The translations under genes and the position numbers were made by a program. From an uncultured Oscillospiraceae bacterium (GTDB lineage Bacteria > Bacillota > Clostridia > Oscillospirales > Oscillospiraceae), in assembly GCA_947589545.1 (NCBI GenBank), contig CANQBA010000005.1, positions 28,874 through 92,873 of the forward strand: 64,000 bases of DNA, read 5' to 3'. Shown here in pieces: positions 49,366 through 58,011 of this stretch; within the stretch, counting starts at the first letter, position 1, and the number at the start of each line of letters is the position of its first letter. The notes beneath the pieces are model-generated. The model ran no database searches and was not told the origin of the DNA. It worked only from the letters and a program-made list of their open reading frames with translations.

Positions 49366-49704
49366 TCAGCGCACCACCTTCCTGCATACGAATTTCAGGC
49401 TCTTCTTTTTGAAATTCATGTGATCGACAGAAATGATGTCGTACAGCTCATCCCGGAACGCGATGCGGTATTCTGTGGGGGATACACTCTCCAGAGCATT
49501 GCAGTAGCGGACGGTGAAGCTGGCGTCCCCGTGGTCAACGGTGATCCCGGCGGCGCTCTGCTCCGAGTCTGTCCGGCCCTCTCCGCTTACGGTCGCATGG
49601 CAGGAATAATAGTCCTGCCACACGGCCTTGCGGTTGCCGATGGAGTCGGAGGTCACCGTGTTTTTCTGAAAGGTGATCCGCACATTCAACAGGGCGATGT
49701 TCAT
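49366..49704 (-). CDS. Phage head closure (head-tail adaptor) protein
   Basis: 112 residues. VRITFQKNTVTSDSIGNRKA and VWQDYYSCHATVSGEG and YRIAFRDELYDIISVDHMNF fit the phage head-tail joining SPP1 gp16-like fold. Starts at ATG 49704, sharing a base with the upstream stop. It lies between the connector and gp10. Confidence 0.85.
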   Translation of the reverse strand: MNIALLNVRITFQKNTVTSDSIGNRKAVWQDYYSCHATVSGEGRTDSEQSAAGITVDHGDASFTVRYCNALESVSPTEYRIAFRDELYDIISVDHMNFKKKSLKFVCRKVVR

Positions 49705-49979
49705 CAGAATCCCGCCTTTCGGATACCGAAGAGCAGAGCGCGGAGAGTGAGGGTGAGGGCATGGTGGTCGGCTTCTTCCCGGTGTTCATAGAGGTATGCG
49801 GTGGTGTACATGACAGCGGCCTTGGCGTTCGCATCCTCCGCCAGTTTCTCCGGCTCATCTACACGGGCAACGTCCATACAGAGCCGCTCGGCGGCGGAGA
49901 TCAGCCGCTGGAGGAGTTCGTCATCCTCGGAAAAGTCCACACGCAGATAGTTTTTCATTTCGTCCAAAGTCACGAGCAT
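49704..49979 (-). CDS. Phage head-tail connector (gp6-like)
   Basis: 91 residues from ATG 49979 (MLVTLDEMKNYLRVDFSEDDELL). A GTG four codons earlier is possible. LISAAERLCMDVARVD and MYTTAYLYEHREEADHHALT fit the gp6/YqbG-like helical connector. It forms the first ring below the portal. Confidence 0.88.
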   Translation of the reverse strand: MLVTLDEMKNYLRVDFSEDDELLQRLISAAERLCMDVARVDEPEKLAEDANAKAAVMYTTAYLYEHREEADHHALTLTLRALLFGIRKAGF

Positions 49980-50007
49980 AGGACTCAGCACCTCACTCTC
50001 CGAATGT

Positions 50008-50361
50008 TCACTCGGCCTTCATCAGACCGCTGTCCTGCAGGGCCTTCAGCAGCTTGTTGAAATCCGTCACCAGCGCGGGCGCATCTGCCGCAACGCTGTC
50101 GGCCTGCTTGTCGAGCTGGGGGATCACAGGATAGGCCGGGACATACAGCTTGCCATCGCCGTCCACGGCGACCTCGACTGACTCATCGCTCTTGGCCTTG
50201 GCCTTGACGCCGCCCAGGGTATCCGCCGCAGCGGTGGGAAGCGTATAGGAGCCGCCGCTGTCCAGCCCTTCTACCTCGGCGCCTTCCTCAATGATGAGCT
50301 TGCCGCCGATGTGGGTGACTTCGCCGCCCTGCTCGGTGTAGTTCTTGGCATTGTAGCTCAT
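50008..50361 (-). CDS. Phage head-fibre-like protein
   Basis: 117 residues. The N-terminus YNAKNYTEQGGEVTHIGGKL and IEEGAEVEGLD lead to a Gly/Ala-rich middle (YTLPTAAADTLGGVKAKAKS) and a helical end (ADAPALVTDFNKLLKALQDSG), matching small head-fibre proteins with triple-helix or trimer tips. It decorates the capsid. It sits just after the major capsid gene. Confidence 0.75.
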   Translation of the reverse strand: MSYNAKNYTEQGGEVTHIGGKLIIEEGAEVEGLDSGGSYTLPTAAADTLGGVKAKAKSDESVEVAVDGDGKLYVPAYPVIPQLDKQADSVAADAPALVTDFNKLLKALQDSGLMKAE

Positions 50362-50374
50362 AGGTCAGCCCTCC

Positions 50375-51574
50375 TTACGCGCTCTTCTGCTGGATGACCT
50401 TGACGGCTTCCTGCAGGATGAGCCTGCCGTCCACACGCTGGGAGGCCATGAATCCGACCTGGCCGTTGGCGGCATACAGCTCGTTCAGCTTCTTGAAGGA
50501 GCGGCCCTGGCGGTCAGCGATCCAGTAATAGCCGAAGTCACCGAAAGCCACGGTCTTGGCGTCAGCCGCGGCGGTGGGCATATACGCGGAGGTATACACG
50601 GGCTTGCCCAGGAGGGTGTCGGGAGTGCCGGACACCAGGGAGGGCTGCCAGAGGTACTGGCCCTGGCCGTCCTTCAGCTTACGGACGAGCTTGATAGTGG
50701 CATCGTTCAGCAGCCACACAGCGTTCCGGCGGTAGGGCGTCTTGAGGGAGTAGAACAGGTCGATGAGTTCGTCCGTGGTGATGGTGCTTGCGGAACCAGC
50801 GGTGACGCCGACCTGGGCGCCGCCGGTCGCCGCGAGGATGCCCAGGGGCTTTCCGGTGCCATCGCCGGTGAAGAAGGCTTCCTCCTCCTTGGCGCCGATG
50901 CGGCGGGCGAACTCGCGGGAGATGTAGTTCTCCAGATCAAAAACGCTGTCGTTGAGCAGTTCCTCGGAAACCTTGATCATCGTCCCCAGCTTGTACGCAC
51001 CGATGGACACCTGGCCGAAGGAATCATCGCTCTCCGGATAGGCTCCCTCCTCATCAATCCAGGACGCGGTACCCTTGGTGGCGACAACGGGAATCTTGCG
51101 GTCGCCGCTGGAGGTCTGGATGACATGGGCAAGCTGGCGAAAGATGTTCTCTTCCTCCAGTGCCTCCACCAGAGTGCGCTCGTACTCATCGGGGACAAGG
51201 AAACCGCCCTCGGAGTCGGTGCCGACCTGGAGGGCGTTGATGACCTGGGGCATGGGCGCCTTGGAGCGCATCATGTTCCAGAAGTTGGAGCGGTATTCAT
51301 CGGTGGCCCTGCCGGTCTTGGCATCGCTCTTCCCGGTCATGGGCTTGCCGGTGAGGGGCTTGTTGACGGGCTTGTTCAGCTCGGCCTCCAGCGCCTCCTG
51401 GCGCTCCAGACGGGCGATCTCTTTGCCCAGGTCGGTGATGTCCTGCTCCATGCGGGTGTAGGTGGCGTCATCCTCGGCGGACAGGACGCCTTTGTCGGTT
51501 CTGTGGGTGTCCAGGAAAGCCTTGGCAGCCTCCCACGCCTTGGCGCGCTTCTCGCGCAGTTCAAGAATAGTCAT
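50375..51574 (-). CDS. Phage major capsid protein (HK97 fold)
   Basis: 399 residues. The first 100 or so residues are a charged coiled coil (the delta/scaffold domain) including ATYTRMEQDITDLGKEIARL. The HK97 core follows: GTDSEGGFLVPDEYERTLVE, IPVVATKGTASWIDEEGAYP, FARRIGAKEEEAFFTGDGTG and VWLLNDATIKLVRKLKDG. The prohead protease upstream should remove the N-terminal domain. Shine-Dalgarno AAAGGAGG precedes ATG 51574. Confidence 0.95.
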   Translation of the reverse strand: MTILELREKRAKAWEAAKAFLDTHRTDKGVLSAEDDATYTRMEQDITDLGKEIARLERQEALEAELNKPVNKPLTGKPMTGKSDAKTGRATDEYRSNFWNMMRSKAPMPQVINALQVGTDSEGGFLVPDEYERTLVEALEEENIFRQLAHVIQTSSGDRKIPVVATKGTASWIDEEGAYPESDDSFGQVSIGAYKLGTMIKVSEELLNDSVFDLENYISREFARRIGAKEEEAFFTGDGTGKPLGILAATGGAQVGVTAGSASTITTDELIDLFYSLKTPYRRNAVWLLNDATIKLVRKLKDGQGQYLWQPSLVSGTPDTLLGKPVYTSAYMPTAAADAKTVAFGDFGYYWIADRQGRSFKKLNELYAANGQVGFMASQRVDGRLILQEAVKVIQQKSA

Positions 51575-51589
51575 GGTAGAAATCCTCCT

Positions 51590-52327
51590 TTAATGTTTCA
51601 TAAGGTTGAGCCGCTCGTAGAGATCATCTACCTTGCGGCCTGTCTGCTCCGGCACTGCCGGGGGTGTACGGGTCTTGCACTTGGCGGCGATCTTGTCCAT
51701 AAGGGAATTGACCACCGTCGCCTTGGAATACAGCATGGAAACCGTGGGCGGCTCCATATCCGCCGGAACGTCCTCCCGGCGCAGGACGCCGTCCGCAAAG
51801 CCAAGCTCCACGGCCTTGTTTGCGTCCATCCAGGTCTCGGCGTCCATGAGGTGGGACAGCTTGGCGCGGGAAAGGCCGGTCTTAATCTCGTAGGCATTGA
51901 TGATGGAATCCTTCACGCTGCCGAGCATCTCGATGGCCTTCTGCATCTCGCCGGAGTCGCCCATCGCTATGGTCATGGGGTTATGGATCATCATCATGGA
52001 AACGGGACTGACCAGCACCTTCGTCCCGGCCATAGCGACAACGCTTGCTGCGGACGCCGCGATGCCATCGATCTTGACGGTCACATCGTGGGGATAGTCC
52101 ATCAGCATATTGTAGATTTGCGCCGCCGCCACACAGTCGCCGCCCGGACTGTTGATCCAGATGGTGATGGGACCGCTGCCGCTCATCAGCTCCTCCTTGA
52201 AAAGCTGGGGCGTGACGTCATCGTCAAACCAGCTCTCCTCCGCGATGGTGCCGTTGAGGAACAGCGTCCGTTCCGCCGGTGCCGTTTCCGTTGCCGCCTG
52301 GTTCGTCCACTTCCAAAACTTCTTCAT
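51590..52327 (-). CDS. ClpP-like phage prohead protease
   Basis: 245 residues from ATG 52327 (AGGAGG upstream). ITIWINSPGGDCVAAAQIYN, GIAASAASVVAMAG (catalytic Ser) and MIHNPMTIAMGD (His) trace the ClpP/S49-type serine protease, DAYEIKTGLS-like helices follow. It processes the capsid precursor. Its start lies 104 bp inside the portal gene, an unusually long overlap, so the coupling to portal translation is strong. The C-terminal extension is short. Confidence 0.9.
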   Translation of the reverse strand: MKKFWKWTNQAATETAPAERTLFLNGTIAEESWFDDDVTPQLFKEELMSGSGPITIWINSPGGDCVAAAQIYNMLMDYPHDVTVKIDGIAASAASVVAMAGTKVLVSPVSMMMIHNPMTIAMGDSGEMQKAIEMLGSVKDSIINAYEIKTGLSRAKLSHLMDAETWMDANKAVELGFADGVLRREDVPADMEPPTVSMLYSKATVVNSLMDKIAAKCKTRTPPAVPEQTGRKVDDLYERLNLMKH

Positions 52328-53585
52328 CGGATTCGTCCTCCTTTCCCGAAGTCGTTGTATCTGCAAAAGCCCCCGCGCTGCCGAGCGGGAGCATATTGCC
52401 GTTGATGAGGTAGAGGTCGCCGCCCTGCTCGGCGGGGATGCGGTCGAGGTTCTCCAGCTCCCGAATGTCGTTGGCGGACATCCAGCCGTTCTGACGCGCC
52501 GTAGCGTAGCCCTGCATCCGGCTGGCGTAGTCGCCGCGCAGAAGCCCGTCCACGTTGAACTTCACGAAGTACAGCGGTTTCTCATCGGTCGAGAGCAGGG
52601 ACCGCTGGATGGACTGCTCCCAGCGGATGAGCCAGGGCTCCAGCGTGTATTTCACGAACTCCAGCGACTGCTGCTCAATATTAGAAAAGCTCGACTTTTC
52701 CAGGTCGCCCACCATGTGGGGCGGGACTCGGAAAATTCGAGCGATCTCATTGATTTGGAACTTCCTCGTTTCGAGGAACTGGGCCTGCTCCGGCGAGATG
52801 CCGATGGGCGTGTATTTCATGCCCTCTTCCAGCACGGCGATCTTGTTGGCGTTTCCGCTGCCGCCGAAGGTGGACTGCCAACTCTCACGCACACGGGACG
52901 GATCCTTGATGGTGCCGGGGTGTTCCAGAACGCCGCCCGGAGCCGCGCCGTTGGCGAAGAACTTAGCGCCGTACTCCTCGCAGGCAATGGCCATGCCGAT
53001 AGCGTTCTTCGCCATAGCGATGGGGCTGTAGCCCACCAGACCGTCAAAGCCCAGGCCGGGAATGTGTAGCACGTCCGTTGGGCGGAGATTGACCGTGGTG
53101 CCTTTCATGGTGGGAGATTCCTCGTTGGAGCGGTTGTACTGATAGTAGAGCTGCCCCTTCTCGTCCCTGTCCACGGTCATTTTATTGGGCATCAGCGGAT
53201 AGAGGGCTATGACCTCGCCTTTGCCGTTGCGGATGATCTGTGCGTAGGCGTTGCCCCACAGGAGCAGATGCGTCATCAGCGTTTCCCGAAATACGAAGGA
53301 ACTCATCTCCGGGTTGGGTTCATCATGGAGCAGCAGATACAGCGGATGGTCGATGGCCTTTTCCTTGCCGCCGTCATCCTTGTAGCGGTAAAGGTGGAGC
53401 GGCAATCCCGCCACCGCCTCCGCCAGAATGCGGACACAGGAGTACACGGCGGTCATCTGCATGGCGGAGCGTTCCGTCACAGACTTGCCGGAGGTCGTGC
53501 CACCGAAGTAAAAGCTGTAGGCGCTGCCGCTGGTACGGTTTTGAGGCTTGTCTCTGGAGCGGAAAAGGCCGTCAAAAATGCTCAT
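52224..53585 (-). CDS. Phage portal protein (HK97 family)
   Basis: 453 residues. The body has AMQMTAVYSCVRILAEAVAG, YLLLHDEPNPEMSSFVFRET, LLLWGNAYAQIIRNGKGEVI, LHIPGLGFDGLVGYSPIAMA and FQINEIARIFRVPPHMVGDL, all HK97 portal features. The acidic, Gly/Thr-rich tail (EDESDEEVLEVDEPGG) is encoded by DNA that also encodes the protease N-terminus. It forms the dodecameric DNA entry ring. Confidence 0.95.
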   Translation of the reverse strand: MSIFDGLFRSRDKPQNRTSGSAYSFYFGGTTSGKSVTERSAMQMTAVYSCVRILAEAVAGLPLHLYRYKDDGGKEKAIDHPLYLLLHDEPNPEMSSFVFRETLMTHLLLWGNAYAQIIRNGKGEVIALYPLMPNKMTVDRDEKGQLYYQYNRSNEESPTMKGTTVNLRPTDVLHIPGLGFDGLVGYSPIAMAKNAIGMAIACEEYGAKFFANGAAPGGVLEHPGTIKDPSRVRESWQSTFGGSGNANKIAVLEEGMKYTPIGISPEQAQFLETRKFQINEIARIFRVPPHMVGDLEKSSFSNIEQQSLEFVKYTLEPWLIRWEQSIQRSLLSTDEKPLYFVKFNVDGLLRGDYASRMQGYATARQNGWMSANDIRELENLDRIPAEQGGDLYLINGNMLPLGSAGAFADTTTSGKEDESDEEVLEVDEPGGNGNGTGGTDAVPQRHHRGGELV

Positions 53586-53620
53586 TGGAAATCATCTCCC
53601 TTTGAAAATTAGGTAACAAA

Positions 53621-53655
53621 ATATCACCATCCTCTATGTTTTGGGATGGTGATAT
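53621..53655. terminator. Perfect 12-bp inverted repeat by the portal gene
   Basis: ATATCACCATCC (53621-53632) and GGATGGTGATAT (53644-53655), loop 11. On the minus strand TTTTGTT follows. It may terminate minus-strand readthrough before portal, or act as an operator at the moron boundary. No gene occupies 53586-53796. Confidence 0.5.
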
Positions 53656-53739
53656 GGTAAAATGGGCGTGTCACTATTCTGAACGAACCGCTTACAAAAT
53701 AGGGCTTTGCAAAAAAATAAAAAATTCCGAAAAAAGGGC

Positions 53740-53770
53740 TTGACAGAGACAAAGTCCCCAGGGTTTACGC
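53740..53770 (+). promoter_or_regulatory. Possible MerR-type promoter of the moron cassette
   Basis: TTGACA (53740-53745) followed by AAAGTCCCC-AGGGTTTAC, an imperfect palindrome where a MerR protein would bind, and TTACGC about 19 bases from the -35. Long-spacer promoters with a palindrome are typical of MerR targets. The -10 is poor. The MerR-like gene begins at 53797. Confidence 0.4.
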
Positions 53771-53796
53771 TGTCTGTGAAAGGAGGTGCTGCAACA

Positions 53797-54492
53797 ATGC
53801 AGACCAAAGATATAGTTGAAATGCTTGGCATTCCAGAGAATCGACTCAAGTTATACAAGAAAGAGGTGTTCACGCCGGAGCAGGCCGGTAAATCGGGCGT
53901 AAAAACAGAATATACCGAAAGGGATATTCAAAATCTAAAACGACTGGAGGTCCTTACCAAAGCCGGACTTACTTGCAAAATCATCAGGAAGGTTCAAACC
54001 GGAACGCTCACATTGTCTGAGGCGTTTGAGGAGCGCACCAAAGCTATTCAAGAGGACATTGAAAAGAAAAAAGGAGCCCTGGCTCTTGCGCTCGAACTCA
54101 TCACAGATGGCATAGAATACGATTCTGCCGGTCAATACTGGGAGAACATCCATCAAAGAGAGCTGGCTGGTGAGCAATTCGCGGATTTGGAGGGTGAGTA
54201 CCAGACGGTTGCGCTTGATCGGGTTATACAATGCCCCTCCTGTGGGAAATACATTAACATTGATTTTGAGGATTTCGAGATCGATACCACCATTAATCCG
54301 AGCAGTCGAGATGATGATATGGGTGAGGACATCGTCCACACCTTTGACACCGAGGACAATATGAAATGTGACTACTGCGGTTGTGGTTTCAGGGTGCAGG
54401 GCTGGATACGGGAATATCCTGCCGGGGCTTATGATTCCGAAAGCGTAAATGTAACGCTTTTAGAAAGCGAGGGCGATTCTGATGCCGAATAA
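53797..54492 (+). CDS. MerR-like HTH protein with zinc ribbon
   Basis: 231 residues from ATG 53797 after AAAGGAGG. IVEMLGIPENRLKLYKKEVF and YTERDIQNLKRLEVLTKAG form a MerR-type winged helix, followed by a coiled coil (AFEERTKAIQEDIEKKKGAL). The C-terminal part has CPSCGKYINI and CDYCGCGFRV, a four-Cys zinc site. It probably controls the plus-strand cassette embedded in phage late genes. It overlaps the next gene by 11 bp. Confidence 0.75.
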   Translation: MQTKDIVEMLGIPENRLKLYKKEVFTPEQAGKSGVKTEYTERDIQNLKRLEVLTKAGLTCKIIRKVQTGTLTLSEAFEERTKAIQEDIEKKKGALALALELITDGIEYDSAGQYWENIHQRELAGEQFADLEGEYQTVALDRVIQCPSCGKYINIDFEDFEIDTTINPSSRDDDMGEDIVHTFDTEDNMKCDYCGCGFRVQGWIREYPAGAYDSESVNVTLLESEGDSDAE

Positions 54493-54703
54493 GGCTCTCG
54501 TTCTCAGCCAGTGTGACACGGAAACAATGCTCGAAACAGTAATAAATAGCCCTAACGCGATTCCTGCCGTTCTCGGCTTCACGGTGTGTATCCTAACCGG
54601 GATCATAGGCATCTGCTTTTTGGCATCGCAGGGGTGTTCTGCATCCCTATCTATCGGGGACACAAAGTTCCAAGCGGGGCCGTGCAGCGAGGAGGTGCTT
54701 TGA
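54482..54703 (+). CDS. Small membrane protein of the cassette
   Basis: 73 residues from ATG 54482, overlapping the MerR-like gene. One membrane helix (IPAVLGFTVCILTGIIGICFLA) with a Cys-rich C-terminal end. Its stop overlaps the GNAT start (TGATG). Function unknown; coupling on both sides argues that it is real. Confidence 0.6.
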   Translation: MPNKALVLSQCDTETMLETVINSPNAIPAVLGFTVCILTGIIGICFLASQGCSASLSIGDTKFQAGPCSEEVL

Positions 54704-55521
54704 TGAGCAGTATTCTTCAAAAAGCACAGCAGGAGGAAGCAAAGGAACTCCACCAGATGATTTTGGACAAATTGGATGGCCTTCCTGAAGGTACTCCAAT
54801 CTACAGGGACGCATTAAAAGAGATTCTCGATGAGGTCATCAAATCAGTGGAGAAACCTTTGACAGAGGAGCGACAGGCAGCAAAAACAGCGGCATGGGAT
54901 TTCTCAGTTCAGAAATCCCTGCCTGTTTTCGCACGGGACGATGGCCTCTTGATTCGCCCGATCCAGCCAACGGACGAGGAATTTTATCGGTCTGTAAGAC
55001 TCCAGTATTCCCTTATTTATCGATCAGCCTACTACACAGCGGAGGGGAAAAAGGAAGACCTGTTTCAGAGCGAGGCGCTTGCCTCCAATGTGTTCTACTG
55101 CATCATTGAGGATGCGGAGCATAGTCTCCCAATCGGTTATATTGGTATCAAAGATACACGCACGAACCTTTGGGAGATTGCAATCGAACTCGATGGCAAG
55201 TCTTTGCATCAAGGTTTCGGCTCACGAAGCATCCCTCTCTATCTGAACGAAATACATCGGATTACAGGCAAGGCCGAATTTCAGGCCAGAGTCGAAACTG
55301 ACAACATTCCATCACAGAGATGCTTTGAAAAGATCGGTGCAAATCTTGTGGGACTCTGCGATAGTGTCGTGCTGAAAACCGAAGCGGAGAAGCTGCGCTT
55401 TGAGGAGCGACACCTCGACCTTATTGACACGCACATGACTGGTCTGGCAAATCGCCTCGGCATTGAGCCGCGAAAACTACTCAGTCATGTCCTCGACTAT
55501 CGGCTGACCTGTCCGCTATAA
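54703..55521 (+). CDS. GNAT acetyltransferase-like cassette protein
   Basis: 272 residues from ATG 54703 (GGAGG upstream). A helical N-terminal segment (about 1-80) precedes a GNAT-like domain: LLIRPIQPTDEEFYRSVRLQ, IEDAEHSLPIGYIGIKDTRT, GKSLHQGFGSRSIPLYLNEI (acetyl-CoA-like loop) and VETDNIPSQRCFEKIGANLVG. The C-terminal 40 residues are extra. Substrate unknown. It might modify a host or phage component. Confidence 0.75.
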   Translation: MSSILQKAQQEEAKELHQMILDKLDGLPEGTPIYRDALKEILDEVIKSVEKPLTEERQAAKTAAWDFSVQKSLPVFARDDGLLIRPIQPTDEEFYRSVRLQYSLIYRSAYYTAEGKKEDLFQSEALASNVFYCIIEDAEHSLPIGYIGIKDTRTNLWEIAIELDGKSLHQGFGSRSIPLYLNEIHRITGKAEFQARVETDNIPSQRCFEKIGANLVGLCDSVVLKTEAEKLRFEERHLDLIDTHMTGLANRLGIEPRKLLSHVLDYRLTCPL

Positions 55522-55553
55522 AAACCGGCAATGCTTGTGGAGGTATAGAAAAA

Positions 55554-55748
55554 ATGGGAAAATTCAGAATCATCTTTGAGGGCGAAGAGCAGGACGAGGT
55601 GTTTGACATCTATGATGCTGCGCTCGATGCCGCGAATGATATGGTCGGTGCATATCACGAAGGCGGCGAAATACTTGAACTGAGCAATCCGGGTGACTAT
55701 CCTTATGATCCCACCGATGAACCGGAATACGAGATAGTTGAGGAATAA
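55554..55748 (+). CDS. Small acidic cassette protein
   Basis: 64 residues, strongly acidic: FRIIFEGEEQDEVFDIYDAA, VGAYHEGGEILELS and a DEPEYEIVEE end. Small acidic phage proteins can be DNA mimics or inhibitors, but nothing here proves that. It lies 33 bases after the GNAT gene and convergent to the terminase. Confidence 0.6.
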   Translation: MGKFRIIFEGEEQDEVFDIYDAALDAANDMVGAYHEGGEILELSNPGDYPYDPTDEPEYEIVEE

Positions 55749-55763
55749 CCTACTGCATTCGGT

Positions 55764-57365
55764 TCAAATGAAAAGCAGCCCCCGGCTGTCGTAGACCGAT
55801 TCGCTGGTGTCGTTGCCGCAGCGGATAGCTCTGTCAAGGGCCATCACTGTGGCAACGGCGCCATCTATTTTTTCGGTGGATTTCTCTTTGTCCGGCTTGA
55901 TGTTCCCGGCCGGGTCTGTGCGGACGTAGATGTTGTCCATCATCCAGCGGAGGACGGGATGCCCACCGTGGGCGATCTTCTCCTCCAGCACCAGCTTCAT
56001 CAACTCCTTGGTGGGCGGGGACATATCCTTGAAGCCCTGCCCGAAGGGGACGACCGTGAAGCCCATGCCCTCAAGGTTCTGCACCATCTGCACGGCTCCC
56101 CAGCGGTCGAAAGCGATCTCCCGGATGTTGAATTTCTCACCGAGCCGCTCGATGAACTGCTCGATGTAGCCGTAGTGGACTACGTTGCCCTCTGTGGTCT
56201 GGAGGTATCCCTGCCGCTCCCACACATCGTAGGGAACGTGGTCACGGCGGACGCGGAGGTCGAGGTTGTCCTCTGGAATCCAGAAGTACGGCAGCACCAC
56301 GAATTTGTCATCCTCGTCCTGTGGCGGGAATACCAGCACGAAAGCGGTGATGTCCGTGGTGGAGGACAAGTCCAGACCGCCGTAGCAAACGCGCCCCTCC
56401 AAATCATCCTCGGAGGTGGCGAAAGCGCAGCGGTCCCATTTGTCCATCGGCATCCAGCGCACAGCCTGTTTTACCCACTGGTTCAGGCGAAGCTGGCGAA
56501 AGGCGTTCTCTTCGGCGGGGTTCTGCTTGGCGGACTCGCAGGCCGCTTTGACCTTGTCCAGCCCTACCGTGATGCCCAGGGAGGGGTTTGCCTTTTTCCA
56601 CACCTTGGGGTCTGTCCAATCGTCCGATTCATCCGCGCCGTAGATAACGGGATAGAAGGTCGGGTCCATTTTGCGTCCCTCCAGGATGTCCTTGGCCTTC
56701 TGGTGTGTCTCATAGCAGATGGAGCGGGTGTCCGTCCCGGCCGTCGTGATGAGGAAGTAGAGCGGCTGCATCCTGGCGTCGCCGGAGCCCTTTGTCATAA
56801 CGTCAAACAGCTTTCGGTTCGGCTGGGTATGCAGCTCGTCGAACACCACGCCGTGGATGTTGAAGCCGTGCTTGGAATACGCCTCCGCCGAAAGCACCTG
56901 GTAGAAGCTGTTGGTGGGGAGGTAAATCATCCGCTTCATGGATGCGTTGATCTTCACCCGCTTGGCGAGGGCGGGACACATCCGCACCATGTCCGCCGCC
57001 ACCTCGAACACGATGGACGCCTGCTGGCGGTCTGCGGCGCAGCCGTACACCTCGGCGCGTTCCTCACCATCGCCGCAGCAAAGCAAAAGAGCGACCGCCG
57101 CGGCGAGTTCGCTCTTTCCCATCTTCTTGGGGATTTCGATGTAGGCGGTGTTGAACTGCCGGTAGCCGTTGGGCTTCAGCGTCCCAAACACATCGCGGAT
57201 GATCTGTTCCTGCCAGTCGATCAGTTCAAAGGGCTTTCCCGCCCAGGTGCCTTTTGTGTGGCAGAGACATTCGATGAAGCCCACCGCATAGTCGGCGGCG
57301 TCCTTGTCATAGTGGGAGTCCTTCGCCTTGAAGCGGGTCGGCGTGTATTTTCTCAGCTTTCTCAT
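55764..57365 (-). CDS. Phage terminase large subunit
   Basis: 533 residues. The ATPase domain has IEIPKKMGKSELAAAVALLL (Walker A near 78) and HGVVFDELHTQPNRKLFD (Walker B near 175). The nuclease domain has GGLDLSSTTDITAFVLVFPP and IDGAVATVMALDRAI with the metal aspartates. This is the Terminase_1 type of HK97-like phages. It packages DNA through the portal. No small terminase gene is seen upstream in the usual place. Confidence 0.95.
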   Translation of the reverse strand: MRKLRKYTPTRFKAKDSHYDKDAADYAVGFIECLCHTKGTWAGKPFELIDWQEQIIRDVFGTLKPNGYRQFNTAYIEIPKKMGKSELAAAVALLLCCGDGEERAEVYGCAADRQQASIVFEVAADMVRMCPALAKRVKINASMKRMIYLPTNSFYQVLSAEAYSKHGFNIHGVVFDELHTQPNRKLFDVMTKGSGDARMQPLYFLITTAGTDTRSICYETHQKAKDILEGRKMDPTFYPVIYGADESDDWTDPKVWKKANPSLGITVGLDKVKAACESAKQNPAEENAFRQLRLNQWVKQAVRWMPMDKWDRCAFATSEDDLEGRVCYGGLDLSSTTDITAFVLVFPPQDEDDKFVVLPYFWIPEDNLDLRVRRDHVPYDVWERQGYLQTTEGNVVHYGYIEQFIERLGEKFNIREIAFDRWGAVQMVQNLEGMGFTVVPFGQGFKDMSPPTKELMKLVLEEKIAHGGHPVLRWMMDNIYVRTDPAGNIKPDKEKSTEKIDGAVATVMALDRAIRCGNDTSESVYDSRGLLFI

Positions 57366-57393
57366 ACGGCGGTCACCTCTTGGAAATGAGCAT

Positions 57394-57417
57394 AAAAAAA
57401 CAGCCCATCGCGGCTGT
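57394..57417 (-). terminator. Terminator between accessory and late genes
   Basis: On the minus strand ACAGCC pairs with GGCTGT around a short loop (57417-57400) and seven T follow (57400-57394). It would stop transcription from the accessory genes before the terminase. Confidence 0.65.
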
Positions 57418-57475
57418 AACGAGGAACAGAGCCTTGCGGCCCTATCCCTTGGCAGGATTTAGTTGCTGGTCGGCT

Positions 57476-57706
57476 TTACTCGATGATCTCCCATTCGCCC
57501 GTGCGAAAATTGGAGAGGGAGTAATACTCGATGTCGCAGTCCGGGTGCCGTGCGGCGTATGCCGGATTGGTAGCCATGACGCCGAGGTCATCATCTCCGA
57601 AGGCGTCCGTTGTGGCGTACACCTTTTCGGTGTCCCCGTTGTCATGCCGGATGGTCATCCCGGCGAAGATCTCCCTGCCGTGCTTGTCGTGGTAGGTGTG
57701 TTTCAT
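57476..57706 (-). CDS. Small hypothetical accessory protein
   Basis: 76 residues. MKHTYHDKHGREIFAGMTIRH looks like a small beta-barrel start (GMTI followed by a turn), and AARHPDCDIEYYSLSNFRTG ends it. Possible KOW- or SH3-like fold; no family named. Last gene of the first promoter-repeat unit. Confidence 0.65.
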   Translation of the reverse strand: MKHTYHDKHGREIFAGMTIRHDNGDTEKVYATTDAFGDDDLGVMATNPAYAARHPDCDIEYYSLSNFRTGEWEIIE

Positions 57707-57726
57707 GCTCAGTTTCCTTTCTATGT

Positions 57727-58011
57727 TTACTTTGCCTTGCTCATCGCCCAGGCAATGGCGTGGCCGTTGTCGGTGAAGGTGTCCTCGGAGATGCTGACCA
57801 GCTTGATCTCGCCCTCGCAGGTGTGGTCAGCGGTGGTGAAGCGGTAAAGGGCTCCGTAGTAGCTGCGACCGTTGGGGTTGTAGTAGTAGCCAGCCACCAG
57901 AATGTAATTGCCGAAGTTCAGGACCGTGCCGCTATCGTGCATCATCCTCATTTCGAGGTTTTCCGGAGTGGTGGCCTGCGGCAGTCTGTAGGTGTTCGCT
58001 GTGTTCTTCAT
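57727..58011 (-). CDS. Small hypothetical accessory protein
   Basis: 94 residues. ENLEMRMMHDSGTVLNFGNY, LVAGYYYNPNGRSYYGALYR and EDTFTDNGHAIAWAMSKAK. A beta-rich profile with no motif recognised. Starts 4 bp within the upstream gene (ATGA). Confidence 0.65.
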   Translation of the reverse strand: MKNTANTYRLPQATTPENLEMRMMHDSGTVLNFGNYILVAGYYYNPNGRSYYGALYRFTTADHTCEGEIKLVSISEDTFTDNGHAIAWAMSKAK

